Shown piece by piece: positions 24,501-36,142 of a stretch of 64,000 nt of DNA. Below the pieces are notes generated by a model that was given only the letters and a program-made list of their open reading frames with translations, searched no databases and was not told the DNA's origin. Numbering within the stretch: position 1 is the stretch's first letter; each line of letters starts with the position of its first letter. A program made the position numbers and the translations under genes. Where the stretch lies: NCBI GenBank assembly GCA_023052935.1, contig CM041293.1, forward strand, positions 177,745,600-177,809,599, in the 5' to 3' direction. This stretch comes from Piezodorus guildinii. Lineage: Eukaryota; Arthropoda; Insecta; Hemiptera; Pentatomidae.

Positions 24501-27500
24501 AAGTAAGAAGTTGATCTGCTATGACAATGGCAACTCCTATGATGATTCCAATGCCAGCACAAAGCCAGGGGATTTGTTCCTCTACAAAGGGTGCAATAAT
24601 GTAAATAAAATAAAATATAAGAACAATTTAAATAAGTTTTGAACGAACAATACATAAAATAGATTATATCTAGTGGTTTGTAACACATTATATATCTGAT
24701 TTTTTAAATCTTAATCTTTATAGAGGACTAGCTGACCCGACACAAGATGTCCTCACTGAACTATGTCTTAGCGAAATCGGTCAAGCTGTTCAAGCATGAT
24801 GCGATGACCAAGGAAAATGGAGATTCATTTTTATATACGTACATAAAGGGATTACCTTAGGAATTTTTTTTTTTTTTTTAAATATCTACCTAAGTAACTT
24901 TTATCTTTCATAAGAAAAGGATCTATATATCTAAAGGACCATTCTACTTTTTTTTCCTACATATTTTCTATCATACCTACCCCCCATCTACCTAGTTTCC
25001 ATTCTCCCACCATGCGGTACGATTCATTTTTATATGTATAGATAGAACGATTATTATTACCTTAAAATATTTTTTTTTTTAAAATACCTACCAAAGTAAC
25101 TTTTCTCTTTTTTCCTTTCATAAGATCCTTCTCTTGACTGATATAAACATAACAAAGAAATAAATAAATTGTTCATGCTGTTCACATGTGATGCGATTAC
25201 CAAGGGAAAAGGCGATTGATTTATATTTAAAGAAAGAAAGTAAATTTTATTCTGGGACCTTCAGTCCCCTAAGAGTAACAGAAAAGTACAAAACTTTGGC
25301 TTGTGTCTGGCACAGAAACAAAAACATAAAAGAAATACAAACTTAAGATATAATATTATTTAAAAATAAGAATAAATAAAGTTAAATAAATAACTACGAT
25401 TACTTAGTATGCATATATGTTTATAATTATATAATCATTAATGTGTATCTGAAGATATATTACTATTGTGCTTCTTATGGTATAATAAGGTCACCGAGAA
25501 AAACAGAAGAAAGAAAGAGAAAGGTGAATATATATCTAAAACATTGTTTACATATTTGTTGTGGTCCTCATTTTAGAATGTGACATGACCACTATTCTAG
25601 CGTTTTGTTTACAATCAATCTGTAGATGGATGGTTGAGGAGATGAAGGAACAGTTTGCTTTTAAATGAGGTTAAAGAAGGTGCTTTGCGTATAGAGGTAG
25701 GTATGGAATTCCAGAACGATGTGGCACGCAAACTAAATGATTTTTTAAAGGATGATGTTTGATGAAAAGGAATATATAGGTTAGTGGACTGGGATCTTGT
25801 ATTAAACGAATGTACCGATGAACAAGGGATGAGTAGGTCAAGAATGTAGGATAGATTTTTGGTATTGAAAGTACGGAATAGAAAAACTCCCAAGGAATAC
25901 TTTCGCCGGGAAACAGGTTTGAGCCACTTCAACTCGGCATACCTGTCAGAAACGCTGGAGCGCCTAGGGACCCCGAAGATAAATCTAATGAAACATTTCA
26001 TAATGAAACATTTCATAAGTCTTTCTAGTCTCATTTCGAGTCCACCGAACACCAGGCAGCAGTAATCGAAGTGGGGGAAGACAAGGGATGAAACAAGGAG
26101 CCGACGAACATCGAAAGGCAGTGAATCACGCAATCTTAAGAACAGTTTAAGAGTAGAGATGGAATTACGAATGATATGGGATACATGATTATTCCAAGAA
26201 AGATTTTGGTCAAAGACGACACCAAGATTTCTAACGGTAGTATGGAAATGGATAGGTAGTCCGTTAAGGTATAGTAAGGAATAATAAGGAAGGGAATTAA
26301 CGAGATGTTTGGAACCTATAATTATGGCCTTAGTTTTATCGACGTTCAGTCTTAAATCATTCTTTAATGCCCATGCGTTAATATTATCTATGTCTTCCTG
26401 CATCTTACGAATCGCCTCAAACATCTCGCTGGGATAAAAGGAAAGGTAGATCTGAAGATCATCGGCATATAAATGATATTTTGAATGATGGATAGAGTCA
26501 GGTAGATCATTTATATATAAAGAGAAAAGAGTCGGAGAGAGTGAGGATCCTTGTGGAACACCGCGAGTTAGTAAGAGTGGAGAAGAAGTAGGTTTATCAG
26601 GAATAATAACTGTTTGGGAACGATGAGATAGGTAGGATTGGAACCACTTTAAGACACTGTTTGATAGGGATAGATTTTCGAGTTTTGAAAGCAGGATATC
26701 ATGGTTCACTAGGTCGAACGCTTTGGAAAAGTCAAATAGAACAAGGATTATGATTTTGCGTTTATCTATGGAGGATTGGATATCTTGAGTAATTTTCAAC
26801 AGGGCGGATTGTGTTGAAAAGTGAGTTCGGAAACCGGATTGGAGGGGATTTATTAGGGACTTTTGCTCTAGGAAGGTGTTGAGCTGTGAATGGACTATTC
26901 TTTCTAACGGCTTTGAGAGATTGGAGAGGATGGAAATTGGTCGGAAATCAGAAACTCTGGTTGGAACTGAAACTTTGCTAATAGGACGGATTATAGCTTT
27001 TTTCCAAGCTGTTGGAAAGGTAGAATTCTGTAGAGAGTAGTTATAAATATGCAAAAGGATTGGAAATATGATAGGTAAGCACAATTTGATTAATTTAACA
27101 GGAATTTGATCCGGTCCATGGTCTGTGGTTCTGGATTTCAGTACAGAGGTGAATAGGTCTTCAGGGTATATATTTGAGAAATAGAATTTTTCGGGGTTGA
27201 AAGATATTTTTGGAATGGAGTATGAAAAGGTTGAAGACGTTTGGATAGGATTGGTAAAGTAGGAGTTTAATTGGTCGGAGGAAACAGGGTAGGAGATACA
27301 TGCCTTTATCTTCACAATGGAGTGATTTTTGAGGATTTTCTATCGAGACTTATGATCCGGGGCTTGCGATAGTGAAGTGTGGAAGAACAGTGCTTTAGCA
27401 CGGCGTAGGGAAGACTGGGTAAGGTTTCTCAGGATTTTAAACGAGGAATAGTCATCAGGGTTTCGTGTGCGCCGGAAGCGTCTCCTAGCTGCGTCCCTTC

Positions 27501-30500
27501 CCCTCATCATCTCTCTAATTTCGGGGTTAATCCAGGGAGCAGAGGGTCTTTTGAAAGTTGAGGTTTTTAGTGGTGTGTGACGATTTAGAAATAAAAGGAG
27601 ATTGGAGCATAAGCACTTTACTTTTTCATCAATAGAAGAATAGGAGTAGATTGGTTCTAAGGATCGGTCAAGGGCTTCTAGATGAGGATTTAAAGTTTCT
27701 GGGTTCAATGAGTCGAAGTCGCGCCATGAGATTTGTTTAGGAGTGAATTTAGGTATTGGGACGTTGTAAGAAATCTCGATGAGATCATGGTGAGATAGGA
27801 AAGATACTGGGTTTTGAGAAGAAGACAACAGGTTTTGAGGAGAATCCACTATGAAGAGGTCAAGCCAGGTGCTTGACAACCGAGTATGATGAGTAGGATT
27901 GAACGGAACGATGAAAAGGTCTAGAGAGTGAATAAGGTCAATTAGGTATGATTTGTCAGGGGAGTCGGAAGATAAATTGGTATTGAGGTCACCGGTTATT
28001 ATTATATTGTTGTATAAGGGAACATATGTGAAAAGAGAGGATTCCAGTGTAGGATCGAATCGGACTTGTGGAGGGCGATATATTATGATATAAAGGAGGG
28101 AAAATAAATTTGAGGAAATTTCCACAAATAAATATTCAGGGTGAGGTATATCGGAAGATGGAGATTCGAATAGGATTTTTGTCCTCAAACTTTCATGAAC
28201 GTATAGACCAACACCCCCACCTGTTCGGTCCACCCGATCATGACAAATGAGTGCGTAATTAGGTATGGATACAGAGGAGGAAGGAACGGTCGGTTTGAGC
28301 CAGGTTTCTGAAACGGCAATGATATGACGGAAGTTATGTAGGAAATAATCGAGGAACTCATCAAAATGAGCTGGAATGGATTGAGCGTTAACGTGGCAAG
28401 TTAATAGAATATTAGTCATATTGGGATAGAAAAAGTAACTTTATCAGAAAAATTTTGAATAGGAAGGAACAAATACTATTACATGAGTAAAAGATACCTA
28501 ACAATGATAAAATTCTAAAGTAAGAGATTAAAATGTGAAGAATTGTAGTGGTTATAGCTAATAATATAAAGTTTACTACAGAAAAGAGAAAATAACATTT
28601 TAAGCTAACGATTATAATTAATAAAATGAGGAGGCTACCTAGGATTATATAATAGTAAATATGAATGAATGAATAAAAAAATAAAATTTCAAAATGATTA
28701 TATATCGAATGTTTAAGATAGAAATGAATGAAGACAATCGAGAGTAAAGTAGGTGACCATGGACGAATTTTCAAATTTGATGTGACGGGCGATTAGCTGC
28801 TATTGGAAGGCCTCGAGGTCTTCCGTTTTGTTAATGATGATCACCGGCTGCCCATCATCACGCCTGCATCGAACCCTTCCTCGAGAGAACCAGACATATT
28901 TGATTTTCCCCGAGGTTCTCATCTGCCTCGCCAACCAGTATAAATGTCGGTTCCCAGGCGACATCTCTTCACCGACATATATTCTCTCGTCACTCTCCCA
29001 TCCTAGATGTCTTGTGGTAAAGTCTCGTTTTATTTTTCTGAGACGGATCACCTCATCATTGGATCACCTTCTATTGGTTTGACGGACGAAACGTACGATA
29101 ATTGGTGGTGGCCGATTGTCTTCTTTTCCCGGTCTTTTTCTTTGTACGGTGTCCAGGTCCTCTGCGCTGAGCTTTATTCCCAGCGCTACACCTACTGAGC
29201 AAACCACACCTTCAGGTGTTTCCCCAGTCTTCAGCGGAACCCCTCTTATCTCAAGCGAGTGAGACAATTGATTTTGCTCCATCTGATTGATTCTGATCTC
29301 CATTGTTGAAATTTTAGATTTTAAATTATTATTTTCTTGTAAGACTAACATTCTGGTAAAGAAAACTTGGTAAGCTCTAGGCAAAAGTATTTTGAAAATG
29401 ATCATAAATACTGAATTGAACATTATTTTTTTCCTCATTTTAAAAACAGTCATTTCATGTGTTACAACCTTATATTTAAGAGAATATAACATTAAGTTGA
29501 GTGTCCTTAAGAAATATTATATACCCTTAAATAGGTCATAAGAGAATGGTAACCTAAATTTTTTTAAATGTGCTTTTTGTTAAATTTTGTGGCCTCGCTA
29601 CTAATTAGAATAATCTTCCTTATGTTCTTCCAAACACTCGGTAGGTGCAAAAAATGAGATTGAAAAAATATATAAAAAGTTTAATGTAAACTAGATATTG
29701 GAACATATTAACATCTAGAAGCAGGTTCTTGTCAATTCAGTCTTGTATAAAGATTCAATGTAAGACATCTGTCAAGATGGAGCCTAGGTAGTGGATTTGT
29801 TCTACAGGAGTAAGAGTGATGATATGAAAGGAAAATATAGAACAGTAATCGGTTTGCGACAAATAGTATAGCTTATTTGATGGGATTTGTTAGTATTTAT
29901 ATTAAACCTCCAATTGAGACGTTGATTTCCAAAAGGTACTATATCCATTCTAGGAAATTTTACAGGAAGCGCGAAAATCTCTCATTACTAAATTATTAAA
30001 TCAGCTAATTTGGGTCTTTTTGCCTTAAAATTTAGAATTATTTGTTTACTATAATAATATCATATTAAAGTTATGAAATGATTTTTTTTAGAATGATTTG
30101 GAACGAAAATAAATGCGTAATTAGTACTTTTAGAAAATGACCGCATTTCTAAATCACGTTTTTCAAGGACTTGAGAATTCATTAGATAACATCAAATAGA
30201 ATATTTCAATAAAACTTAATGATGAGAATATAAATATGACAAAAAATCAATTTCGTAAAAAATGTCCTTTAGTACCTTTTGGAAATCAACGTCTCAATTC
30301 TTCTGGGGTTTGGGATGCAGCAGTTGGATCATATAATCGGACGATGCTACAGAGGGAGTCCTAAATTTTGCCTACCTAGGTTTAATTAAAATAGAGATCT
30401 TTAACAAGAACTTTACATCGCACAGGCTCGGGATAACAATTTTACATCTCCTCGTAAGGATGGGATAACTAAAGACTTTTTACTTCCTTTAATCAATCCT

Positions 30501-32268
30501 AGGGCCATCAGCTAGATTTGAACAGCACACCACAGGTGATCCCTCTATTGTTATAATGTCCCTGGGGTCATCTTTGGTGTAGTGGAAAGTATGACAGCCT
30601 TCTATGCCCAAGGTCACAGGTTCAATCCTGGCAGGTGGCCATAGAAATTTTTAATGGGGGTAAAAAATCCTTGGTTATGCCATCCTTCGGGAGAGGGGAA
30701 ATGGGACATAAAAAGGTGGCCCCAAGCTGATAAGATGTCAGGTACTCACTAATGATCCCTATCCTAATTAAACCTGGATAAGCAAAATTTAGGACTCTCA
30801 CTGCAGCATTATACGATTCAAAACAATAGCATAAAGTGATGTTAAATGAATACGCAACAACAGACCAATAGATGAAAGATAATAGAATAAAGAAATATGA
30901 TTATTAATTTTAATTATTGGGTTGTTTCACATGAAATGTGCGTTTTTATAGTTTCTGAAATACATGCAAGTGCATCTACCGTTTCCAGACATTTAATGTG
31001 TATTGGGAAAGTAAAAAAGCTCAATACATGGGTACCTTATGATCTCACTGAGCGGCAGCAAGACCTCATGATCTCACTGAGTGGCAGCAAGACCCCATGT
31101 TTCAAAACATACCATGCAAAAATTGAAAGAACTGGGCTACGGAAGATCTTCCGCACCCACCATATTCTCCCGACTTGTTTCCAACAGATCACTACCTGCT
31201 CAGGAATTTAGAAAACTTCATCAAAGGAAAACTTTTTGAAAATGATGATCAAGTTAAAAGTGCGTTTTCAGATTTTGTTTCACTTCAAAGCTCAGAGTTT
31301 TTCAGTTCGGGGATAAAAAAGTTGGTGTCACGTTGGGTGTAGAAAAAGAAGGTAAATACTTCGAATAAAATTATCTTGTTTTCATATTGTATTTTTAATA
31401 AAAATCCTTTACCATGAAAATGGACATTTCATGTGACACAACCCAATATCTATCAATATTTCTATTGGAATATTAGTGGGGAAAAATGAAACTATTTTAA
31501 ACATTGCTAAGACAAGTTTCCACTGTCTTAAAATAGACTTACTTTTCTTATCTTTCTCACAGGCTGCAGTGGCTCTTGTCATAGCATCTTTAACAGTCTG
31601 ATCAGCTGGTTGCAAATGAAGGGCTATTTGATATGATATCAAGGCATCTGATGGCCTTCCGACATTCATTTCAACCTCTCCTTTTCTAAAATAACCCTGT
31701 TAACATTCCATTAATTAGTTTAAAATATTAAAAAGCATTTTTTTCTTTTATATGAATTATAGAAGTAATAAGACTAATTGTGAGGAATCTATACACTTTT
31801 ACTGATGTACAATAAGTTTATTTAACATATATACATCTTTTTTTCTTTTTATACATAATATTAATTCTTATAGAATACATCTTCATAGTTATTATACATT
31901 TATAGGAATTCCATTTATAATGCGCCACTTATTAACTAAAATTTATTTTGTACATCAGTAGTTTATATTGTTGATAAAAATTTAAAAACCCAACTACGAT
32001 AAGAAAAAAAATAAGAGAAATGAACTAATAAATAAATAACAGACATTAAAATGATAAGATAAAGTTTAGAAAATTAGGATTTTTATAATAATACACACAC
32101 ACACATAAAGTTGATAACTTAGTATATCAAGTATAAAATTACCTATTTATTTTATAAGTATATCGTCAGTCAGTTGGAATTTTGTGAAAAATGATAGTGT
32201 TTGTGAAAAAATTCTTGTATTATTGCAATATCCAGATCTTTGTGTATGGCAGTTTGGTGCATTTATAC

Positions 32269-32359
<91 letters not shown>

Positions 32360-32368
32360 TATATATAT

Positions 32369-32409
<41 letters not shown>

Positions 32410-34163
32410 CACACATATATATACATACACATATATATATACATATATACAGTTATAAATTTAGTATCTATGCTAATACTAATCAGCTTTAATAGATTTT
32501 GTCTTAGATTTGTAGAAAGTTTGGTTACCTTTCAAATGTGCCCATAATTATGAAAGAGGTCTAAGTCAAAATAAAAATAAAATTAATTTATCACTTATTT
32601 CACACACTATATTAGTTTAAACTAAATTTATTCAATGTAATTTTTATGATATCATCAAAATAAATGTTTACAAATTAATATTTCGTATAATGTGAAAATA
32701 TTTTTTATTCGTTCAAATGCAATTCATTAAATATCTTGAAACAAAAAATATATTACTTAGACCACTTTCATAATTATGGGGACAAATAAGAACCTATGTA
32801 CTTCCAGGAAACACATAGTTTTTGTGATATTTGAAAAATTAATTTGTAATTTCACTTACTTAATGAGATATACAGCAAGGGAAAGTATTGAAATAGTAAA
32901 AATTCGAGTTTTCACTGGAAATACATATATTAGAGTTTTATGAGAACAAATGATCAAGTCTGAGATAGATCTAGCTCGGAAACACATCATAGTACAAAAA
33001 TAAAATTTAATATTGAAGACAACTATAATATGTTTGACATTTTACAGGAAATTTTTAACCGAAATTTGGCGGAAGGGGCACTTTATACCATGTATTAATC
33101 AGATTTTTACTTTTTTCTCAAAAACGGTTTTAATAATTTTTATTTAACTCACTTCACCTATGTAAAATTTAATGGGTTTTAATTTCATAAATGTTTTATT
33201 CTGATTGAAATAGTGTTAAAGAGCTTAAATACCAATATTTCAAATTTTCTTTAAGTAGCTTTAATTTTGTTGATTAGAAAAAGTTAACCATTTCATGTAG
33301 ATAACATTGATGCGAAACGGGTAAGTATACAAGATAAAAGAATTTGATAACCAAATAAAGGTAATTTTTGTTGGTAGTTTTTTTTTTTCCGAAACATAGG
33401 AATAGTTATAGACATATATAATACAGCACTGGAAATCTGAAGATTTAAAAAAAAACATTATCTGCTGCAAAAAGTTGTTTAAGGTAATAGAGAGAGATGA
33501 AAAGCGGTAAAACTAAGTGATTATTGTATATTATAATTTTTATTCTTGGATTTGTTAATCTGAAATATAAGTTTCAATCAAAACTCTATGCAATTCTTTA
33601 AGGTTTTTTATAGACTTCATTCAACCTTTATTGATTTTAATGACAGAGGTAAGTTTAAGTCGTGTGTTTCATGAACCAGATTTATTAAACCCAACCTTAT
33701 TACAAATCTAGACAATATGAGAAACCTCCAGGCAAAAATTTTACCTTCTTAGGCATTGTCATTTTTAATATACAGCGATGTCCACATAAGTGAGTGAGTA
33801 ATAACTTGTTTTTATACAAGATTAAAATCACAAATATACCTTAGCCCAGTCTCTCCTCAGCTTAATAGTTTCATTAGCATCTGAGTAGGCATAATAATAC
33901 TGCTGAAGTTTTAGGAAGGCCAACGATCGATTGCTGTATAGGGTAGGATTGTTCGGATCCAATTTGATTGCTTTTCCGTAATGAAGTACAGCTTCTTCAT
34001 ATTTGCCTTGTTTAACACAATCATTGCCTTTCTCCTTCCAAGAAATAGCCTGTGAATCCAAACGAATTTCTCACTACTATAAAATTATTACTTAACACCA
34101 ATACAATATTAAAATTTCATTTCATTCTACAAGCCAACTTACTTCTTCAGTATTAGTAGCCAT
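15587..34163 (-). CDS. Membrane-anchored TPR co-chaperone-like protein, six exons, complete
   Basis: Exons on the minus strand are 34163-34143, 34049-33840, 31696-31543, 24581-24484, 20250-20121 and 15705-15587. All junctions are AG/GT and phases agree, giving 243 residues and TAA at 15589-15587. Residues 8-110 are TPR repeats like the TPR1 domain of Hop/STI1. The five positions that bind the C-terminal EEVD of Hsp70/Hsp90 in that family are all present: K12, N16, N47, K77 and R81. Exon 4 encodes a hydrophobic segment (from [19 protein letters not shown]) and exon 5 a second (from [20 protein letters not shown]). Exon 6 is a charged, basic tail ending in KLKRQRT. The family role is known; membrane-tethered chaperone docking is inferred. 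The introns hold LINEs, SINEs, MITEs and mariners. I do not recognise a specific named orthologue. The start is the only in-frame ATG of exon 1, seven codons before a strong GTAAGT donor. Confidence 0.82.
15812..17640 (-). repeat. Inverted-repeat family copy (minus), interrupted by mariner B
   Basis: Sequence at 15812-15974 and 16908-17640 joins into one copy of a roughly 0.9-kb family. Its forward form begins CTTTCACTTACCTATATAT, contains GGAAAGTATTGCGATCGTG and GGGTCCCCTGAGTCCAAATG, and ends near GGTAAGTGAAAGTCGTGTG. It is the left half of a large inverted pair with 18222-19770. No conserved coding frame seen. Confidence 0.75.
15977..16905 (+). mobile_element. Mariner copy B (family 1), defective, flanked by TA
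   Basis: Terminal inverted repeats begin TTGGGTTGTTTCACATGAAA and mirror at the right end, flanked by the TA duplication at 15975-15976 and 16906-16907. The transposase runs from 16161 with a frameshift near 16278, through [20 protein letters not shown] and [17 protein letters not shown], to a gap where the LHDN catalytic block is deleted, then [20 protein letters not shown] to EKEGKYFE. The element sits inside a minus-oriented copy of the inverted-repeat family, so it inserted later. Confidence 0.92.
17790..18115 (+). mobile_element. LINE 3' fragment (same family as 58460-58945)
   Basis: Degenerate coding traces ([41 protein letters not shown]) align with the ends of the copies at 58460 and 62132. 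An ATTATTATT tail follows at about 18102. Confidence 0.65.
18222..19770 (+). repeat. Inverted-repeat family copy (plus), interrupted by mariner family 3
   Basis: The first 28 bp (18222-18250) are separated from the rest (18919-19770) by the mariner. It opposes the copy at 15812-17640. A short opposite piece follows at 19880-20010. Confidence 0.75.
18251..18918 (+). mobile_element. Mariner family 3, 668-bp deletion derivative
   Basis: Inverted ends CGAGGCATGTTTTTTAAGTA and its mirror are flanked by TA (18249-18250, 18919-18920). The remaining coding part has [20 protein letters not shown], a stop at 18608, then [20 protein letters not shown] and [12 protein letters not shown], a mariner catalytic domain. 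The phrase TTTTTGAATACCCTCCTCAA near 18411 is mirrored near 18762, so the element may carry an internal inverted duplication. It broke a plus-oriented copy of the inverted-repeat family. Confidence 0.85.
20618..21077. mobile_element. MITE with about 45-bp inverted ends
   Basis: GATACACAGTGAGAATTAGG at 20625 is mirrored by CCTAATTCTCACTGTGTATC at 21051-21070, and similarity continues inward for about 45 bp (TATGTATAGGTGAG against CTCACCTACACATA). It is about 460 bp of AT-rich sequence with no coding potential. TPR gene intron 4. Confidence 0.72.
21826..23660 (+). repeat. Three dispersed copies of a 230-290-bp repeat
   Basis: Copies at about 21826-22107, 23086-23380 and 23424-23660 share TTTCAGACTGATTCGTGCAT, AGTGTCCTTTTTAGTGTGGT, TCAATTGTTAAGAATC and an A-rich AAAAAAAAGAAAAAAAAGAA end. 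Nothing coding. Between the first two, 22110-23085 is AT-rich, with two related CCGGAGGTATTCCTGGGTGT and CCGTAGGTACTCCTGCCTGA stretches at 22578 and 22652 that I cannot identify. Confidence 0.5.
25225..29350 (-). mobile_element. CR1/L2-like LINE, nearly full length, ORF1 and ORF2 each frameshifted
   Basis: About 4.1 kb on the minus strand. ORF1 (29345-28800) has a coiled-coil start ([17 protein letters not shown]), then LEIRGVP, the RRM-like domain found in L1/CR1-type ORF1 proteins, with a frame break near 29060. ORF2 endonuclease is 28419-27340 ([32 protein letters not shown]). The reverse transcriptase is 27330-25615 ([75 protein letters not shown]). A stop and shift at 27340 separate the two domains. 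The 3' untranslated region (25225-25614) resembles the fragments at 40430, 44325 and 63118. Confidence 0.88.
29912..30299. mobile_element. MITE with perfect 30-bp inverted ends
   Basis: AATTGAGACGTTGATTTCCA and the next ten bases at 29912-29941 are mirrored exactly at 30270-30299. The 388-bp interior is AT-rich and non-coding. A related half-end (ATACCTTTTGGAAATCA) is seen near 44205. TPR gene intron 3. Confidence 0.75.
30328..30815. repeat. SINE family 2, two copies head to head
   Basis: A minus copy (30328-30548) faces a plus copy (30583-30815). The plus copy has TGGTGTAGTGGAAAG and CAGGTTCAATCCTGGC, tRNA-type A and B boxes, and ends near CTGCAGCATTATACGATTC. The two share CCTAATTAAACCTGGATAA-like and GATGTCAGGTACTC-like blocks in mirror orientation. 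Confidence 0.65.
30917..31446 (+). mobile_element. Mariner copy C (family 1), 530-bp deletion derivative
   Basis: Both family-1 terminal repeats remain, with TA on each side (30915-30916, 31447-31448). The N-terminal part of the transposase is deleted: the 5' repeat runs directly into [21 protein letters not shown] short stretch around ATGATCTCACTGAG is duplicated at about 31039 and 31067. The rest is the C-terminal coding end in several frames. Confidence 0.9.
32268..32455. repeat. TA/CA microsatellite
   Basis: Runs of TA (32281-32345 and 32377-32401) with ACATACAT, ACACACAC and TATACATA interruptions. TPR gene intron 3 or 2 boundary region; no function implied. Confidence 0.95.
32862..33690 (+). 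repeat. Inverted-repeat family copy (plus)
   Basis: Begins CACTTACTTAATGAGATATA, then GGGAAAGTATTGAAATAG, and ends with the GGTAAGTTTAAGTCGTGTG boundary. Diverged but full length. TPR gene intron 2. Confidence 0.65.
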
Positions 34164-34867
34164 ACCTTAGGATGCTCATGAACTATCACAAAATGCTCGA
34201 ATGATATGTATTTCTTCAAAATTATATTATTATATGTATTATGTCTAATTAAATTAAAATAAAACAAAAAATTCAAAAAAGATCGATACGGATAACCAAA
34301 GAGTATACAATATCCAAAGAAGTACCACCCTAGTTCTATCACAAACGTTATTGATTATTGCCACCACTTGAGAAACATCATATATAATATTTAAATCACA
34401 TTTTCAATTGAATAATTTATTGTAAAATAATACAGGTAGGCTATATGTACTGAAAAAGGTTCATCCAATTCAAATTTTGATAAAGTTGTTTAGGTTCGTT
34501 GTTGTTTGTTCGTTTATTCACTTAACGTCACTTTATTGCCACTGTAGCTGACGATGCATTCCTACATTCTACCCATCGAGGTTTAATTTGGAAGGGGACA
34601 ATAAATAGTTTATTGAGAATGAAATTAATAATTATATTTCTTACTATATTATCTTTCATCTATTGGTCTTTTGTATAGATGTCTGAGTGGGTTACAGCGC
34701 GTAGCTATGAACGCACGATGACCAGAAACTTAAAATAAAAATAATTACGTGTTCGCGTTTCGGGCCGAGGAGCTTTAACTCGGCATCCCCCGCCTACTCC
34801 TCCCCTCCTCTCCATATTGCCTTCTAAGGACAAAAAAAAAAGTGTTATATATTGATTCGACGTCACT

Positions 34868-35105
34868 TTATGCAACTGAGGCTACTCGAACGATGCCATA
34901 GTGGGGGTCCTGAATTAGGCTTATCCCTGTACAATTAGGTTAGGAATCATTAACGAGTACCTGACATCGAACAAGCTCGGAACCACCATTTTACGTCATT
35001 TCCAAAGGACAGCATAAGTCAGGATTTTTACTCCCTTTAAAACATCCTAGGGCCATCCGCTGGCTTGATTCCACGATCTTGGGCATTGAAGGTTGTCCAG
35101 CCAAG
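34868..35105 (-). repeat. SINE family 2 (minus)
   Basis: AGGAATCATTAACGAGTACC, ACATCGAACAAGCTCGGAAC and CATCCTAGGGCCATCCGCTG match the copies at 30328 and 57985. The head is decayed. A piece of its tail type also appears at 34500-34590. Confidence 0.55.
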
Positions 35106-35814
35106 CCTTCCTTTTTTATAAGTTGATTTGGCTACGTTTTATTGCAGGAGGAGGTATAGAGGTAGGGATCCTAAATTAAGCAATCTCTAACTACACCTTT
35201 TAGCCTAATAGCTTATTTTAGTTTTCATATATTTTTTTTTAATTTGTCCTACCAACTTGTAGAGAGGTCGCGGCATCCCCCCTCTGGGATGAGGTATGAA
35301 GATGTTCAACCAAAAAATGTTGTTTTTTTTTTCAGTGAGCTACAGATAAAACTCCACTGGAAAGAATTTGCCTCAGATTTGTGTGAGCAAGAGGATAGTC
35401 CAGGGGTTACAGAGTCACCATTTTGAGTTCAGCCTGGGCAGGTGAAAATTTATTTCATTGTGGTACCTTTTTAGTTAAAATGGTTTGGTTACTCTTAGGA
35501 TAAACTATTTTAAGACTAAAATCCCCTTGACAAAAAAATAATGACTGATATATTCAATAAAATTATGTAAAATCCTTGCAATTAAATAGTACTTGTAAAG
35601 TTTTATATGCAATTTCAGTTTCATATATTAAATTAGACAAACTACACACATTTTGAAAGACATGGTTGTGTGGATTGAGAGGACCTTAAAATTGTGTAGG
35701 ACTGTTAAAAGGACAAAATATTCAAGATCGCAATATTTCCCCTTAATACAGTATTCGTATTTATATATTCATGGAAACAAAAAAAAAAAAATGAAATATT
35801 TTAAAATATTATTT

Positions 35815-36065
35815 GTTTTGCCAATGTTTCAACCCACAGTTTGGGTCCTCATCAGGGCTCCTTCAGTAAAGGCTAAAAAATAGTTTAGGCTATTCCTTTG
35901 TTTTTCTTTCTCTAACCACCACTCGGATTCATATTCATCTGAATCTGCCAATGGTCAAGTATTGATATCTATTATGATCCAAAGATCCAAACATTATTTT
36001 CATAGCTGCCTTTCTTGTAAGACCTCTGATGATGGTCCACAATATGGACTTTGGAAAAAATATAT
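35815..36065. other. Pair of CTGATGA hairpin motifs
   Basis: On the minus strand at about 35866-35826: CTGATGA, then GACCC/GGGTT stem with loop, then GAAACATTGG. On the plus strand at 36028-36060: CTGATGA, GGTCC/GGACT stem, then TTGGAAA. A third case is at 56458-56495. This hairpin layout recurs in several retroelements and recalls a hammerhead core, but with one extra base after CTGATGA. Confidence 0.35.
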
Positions 36066-36142
36066 AGTTTAGATTCTTTCATTATTTTTCTTACTCTGAC
36101 AACCATCTGGACAAACTTAGTCCCCAATCTGCCAATGGTCAA

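Noticed and set aside
29443..29475. Sequence like a mariner family 1 3' end (CATTTCATGTGTTACAACC)
   Set aside because: No partner end or transposase; several mismatches. Could be a very old solo end.
32147..32547. Several overlapping frames of about 70-120 codons rich in Y and I
   Set aside because: They are translations of the TA/CA microsatellite.
35244..35426. 60-codon frame in a GC-richer patch
   Set aside because: No recognisable domain; surrounding sequence looks like a decayed SINE.
35653..35883. 76-codon frame
   Set aside because: Covers inverted-repeat family traces and the CTGATGA hairpin; no protein similarity seen.
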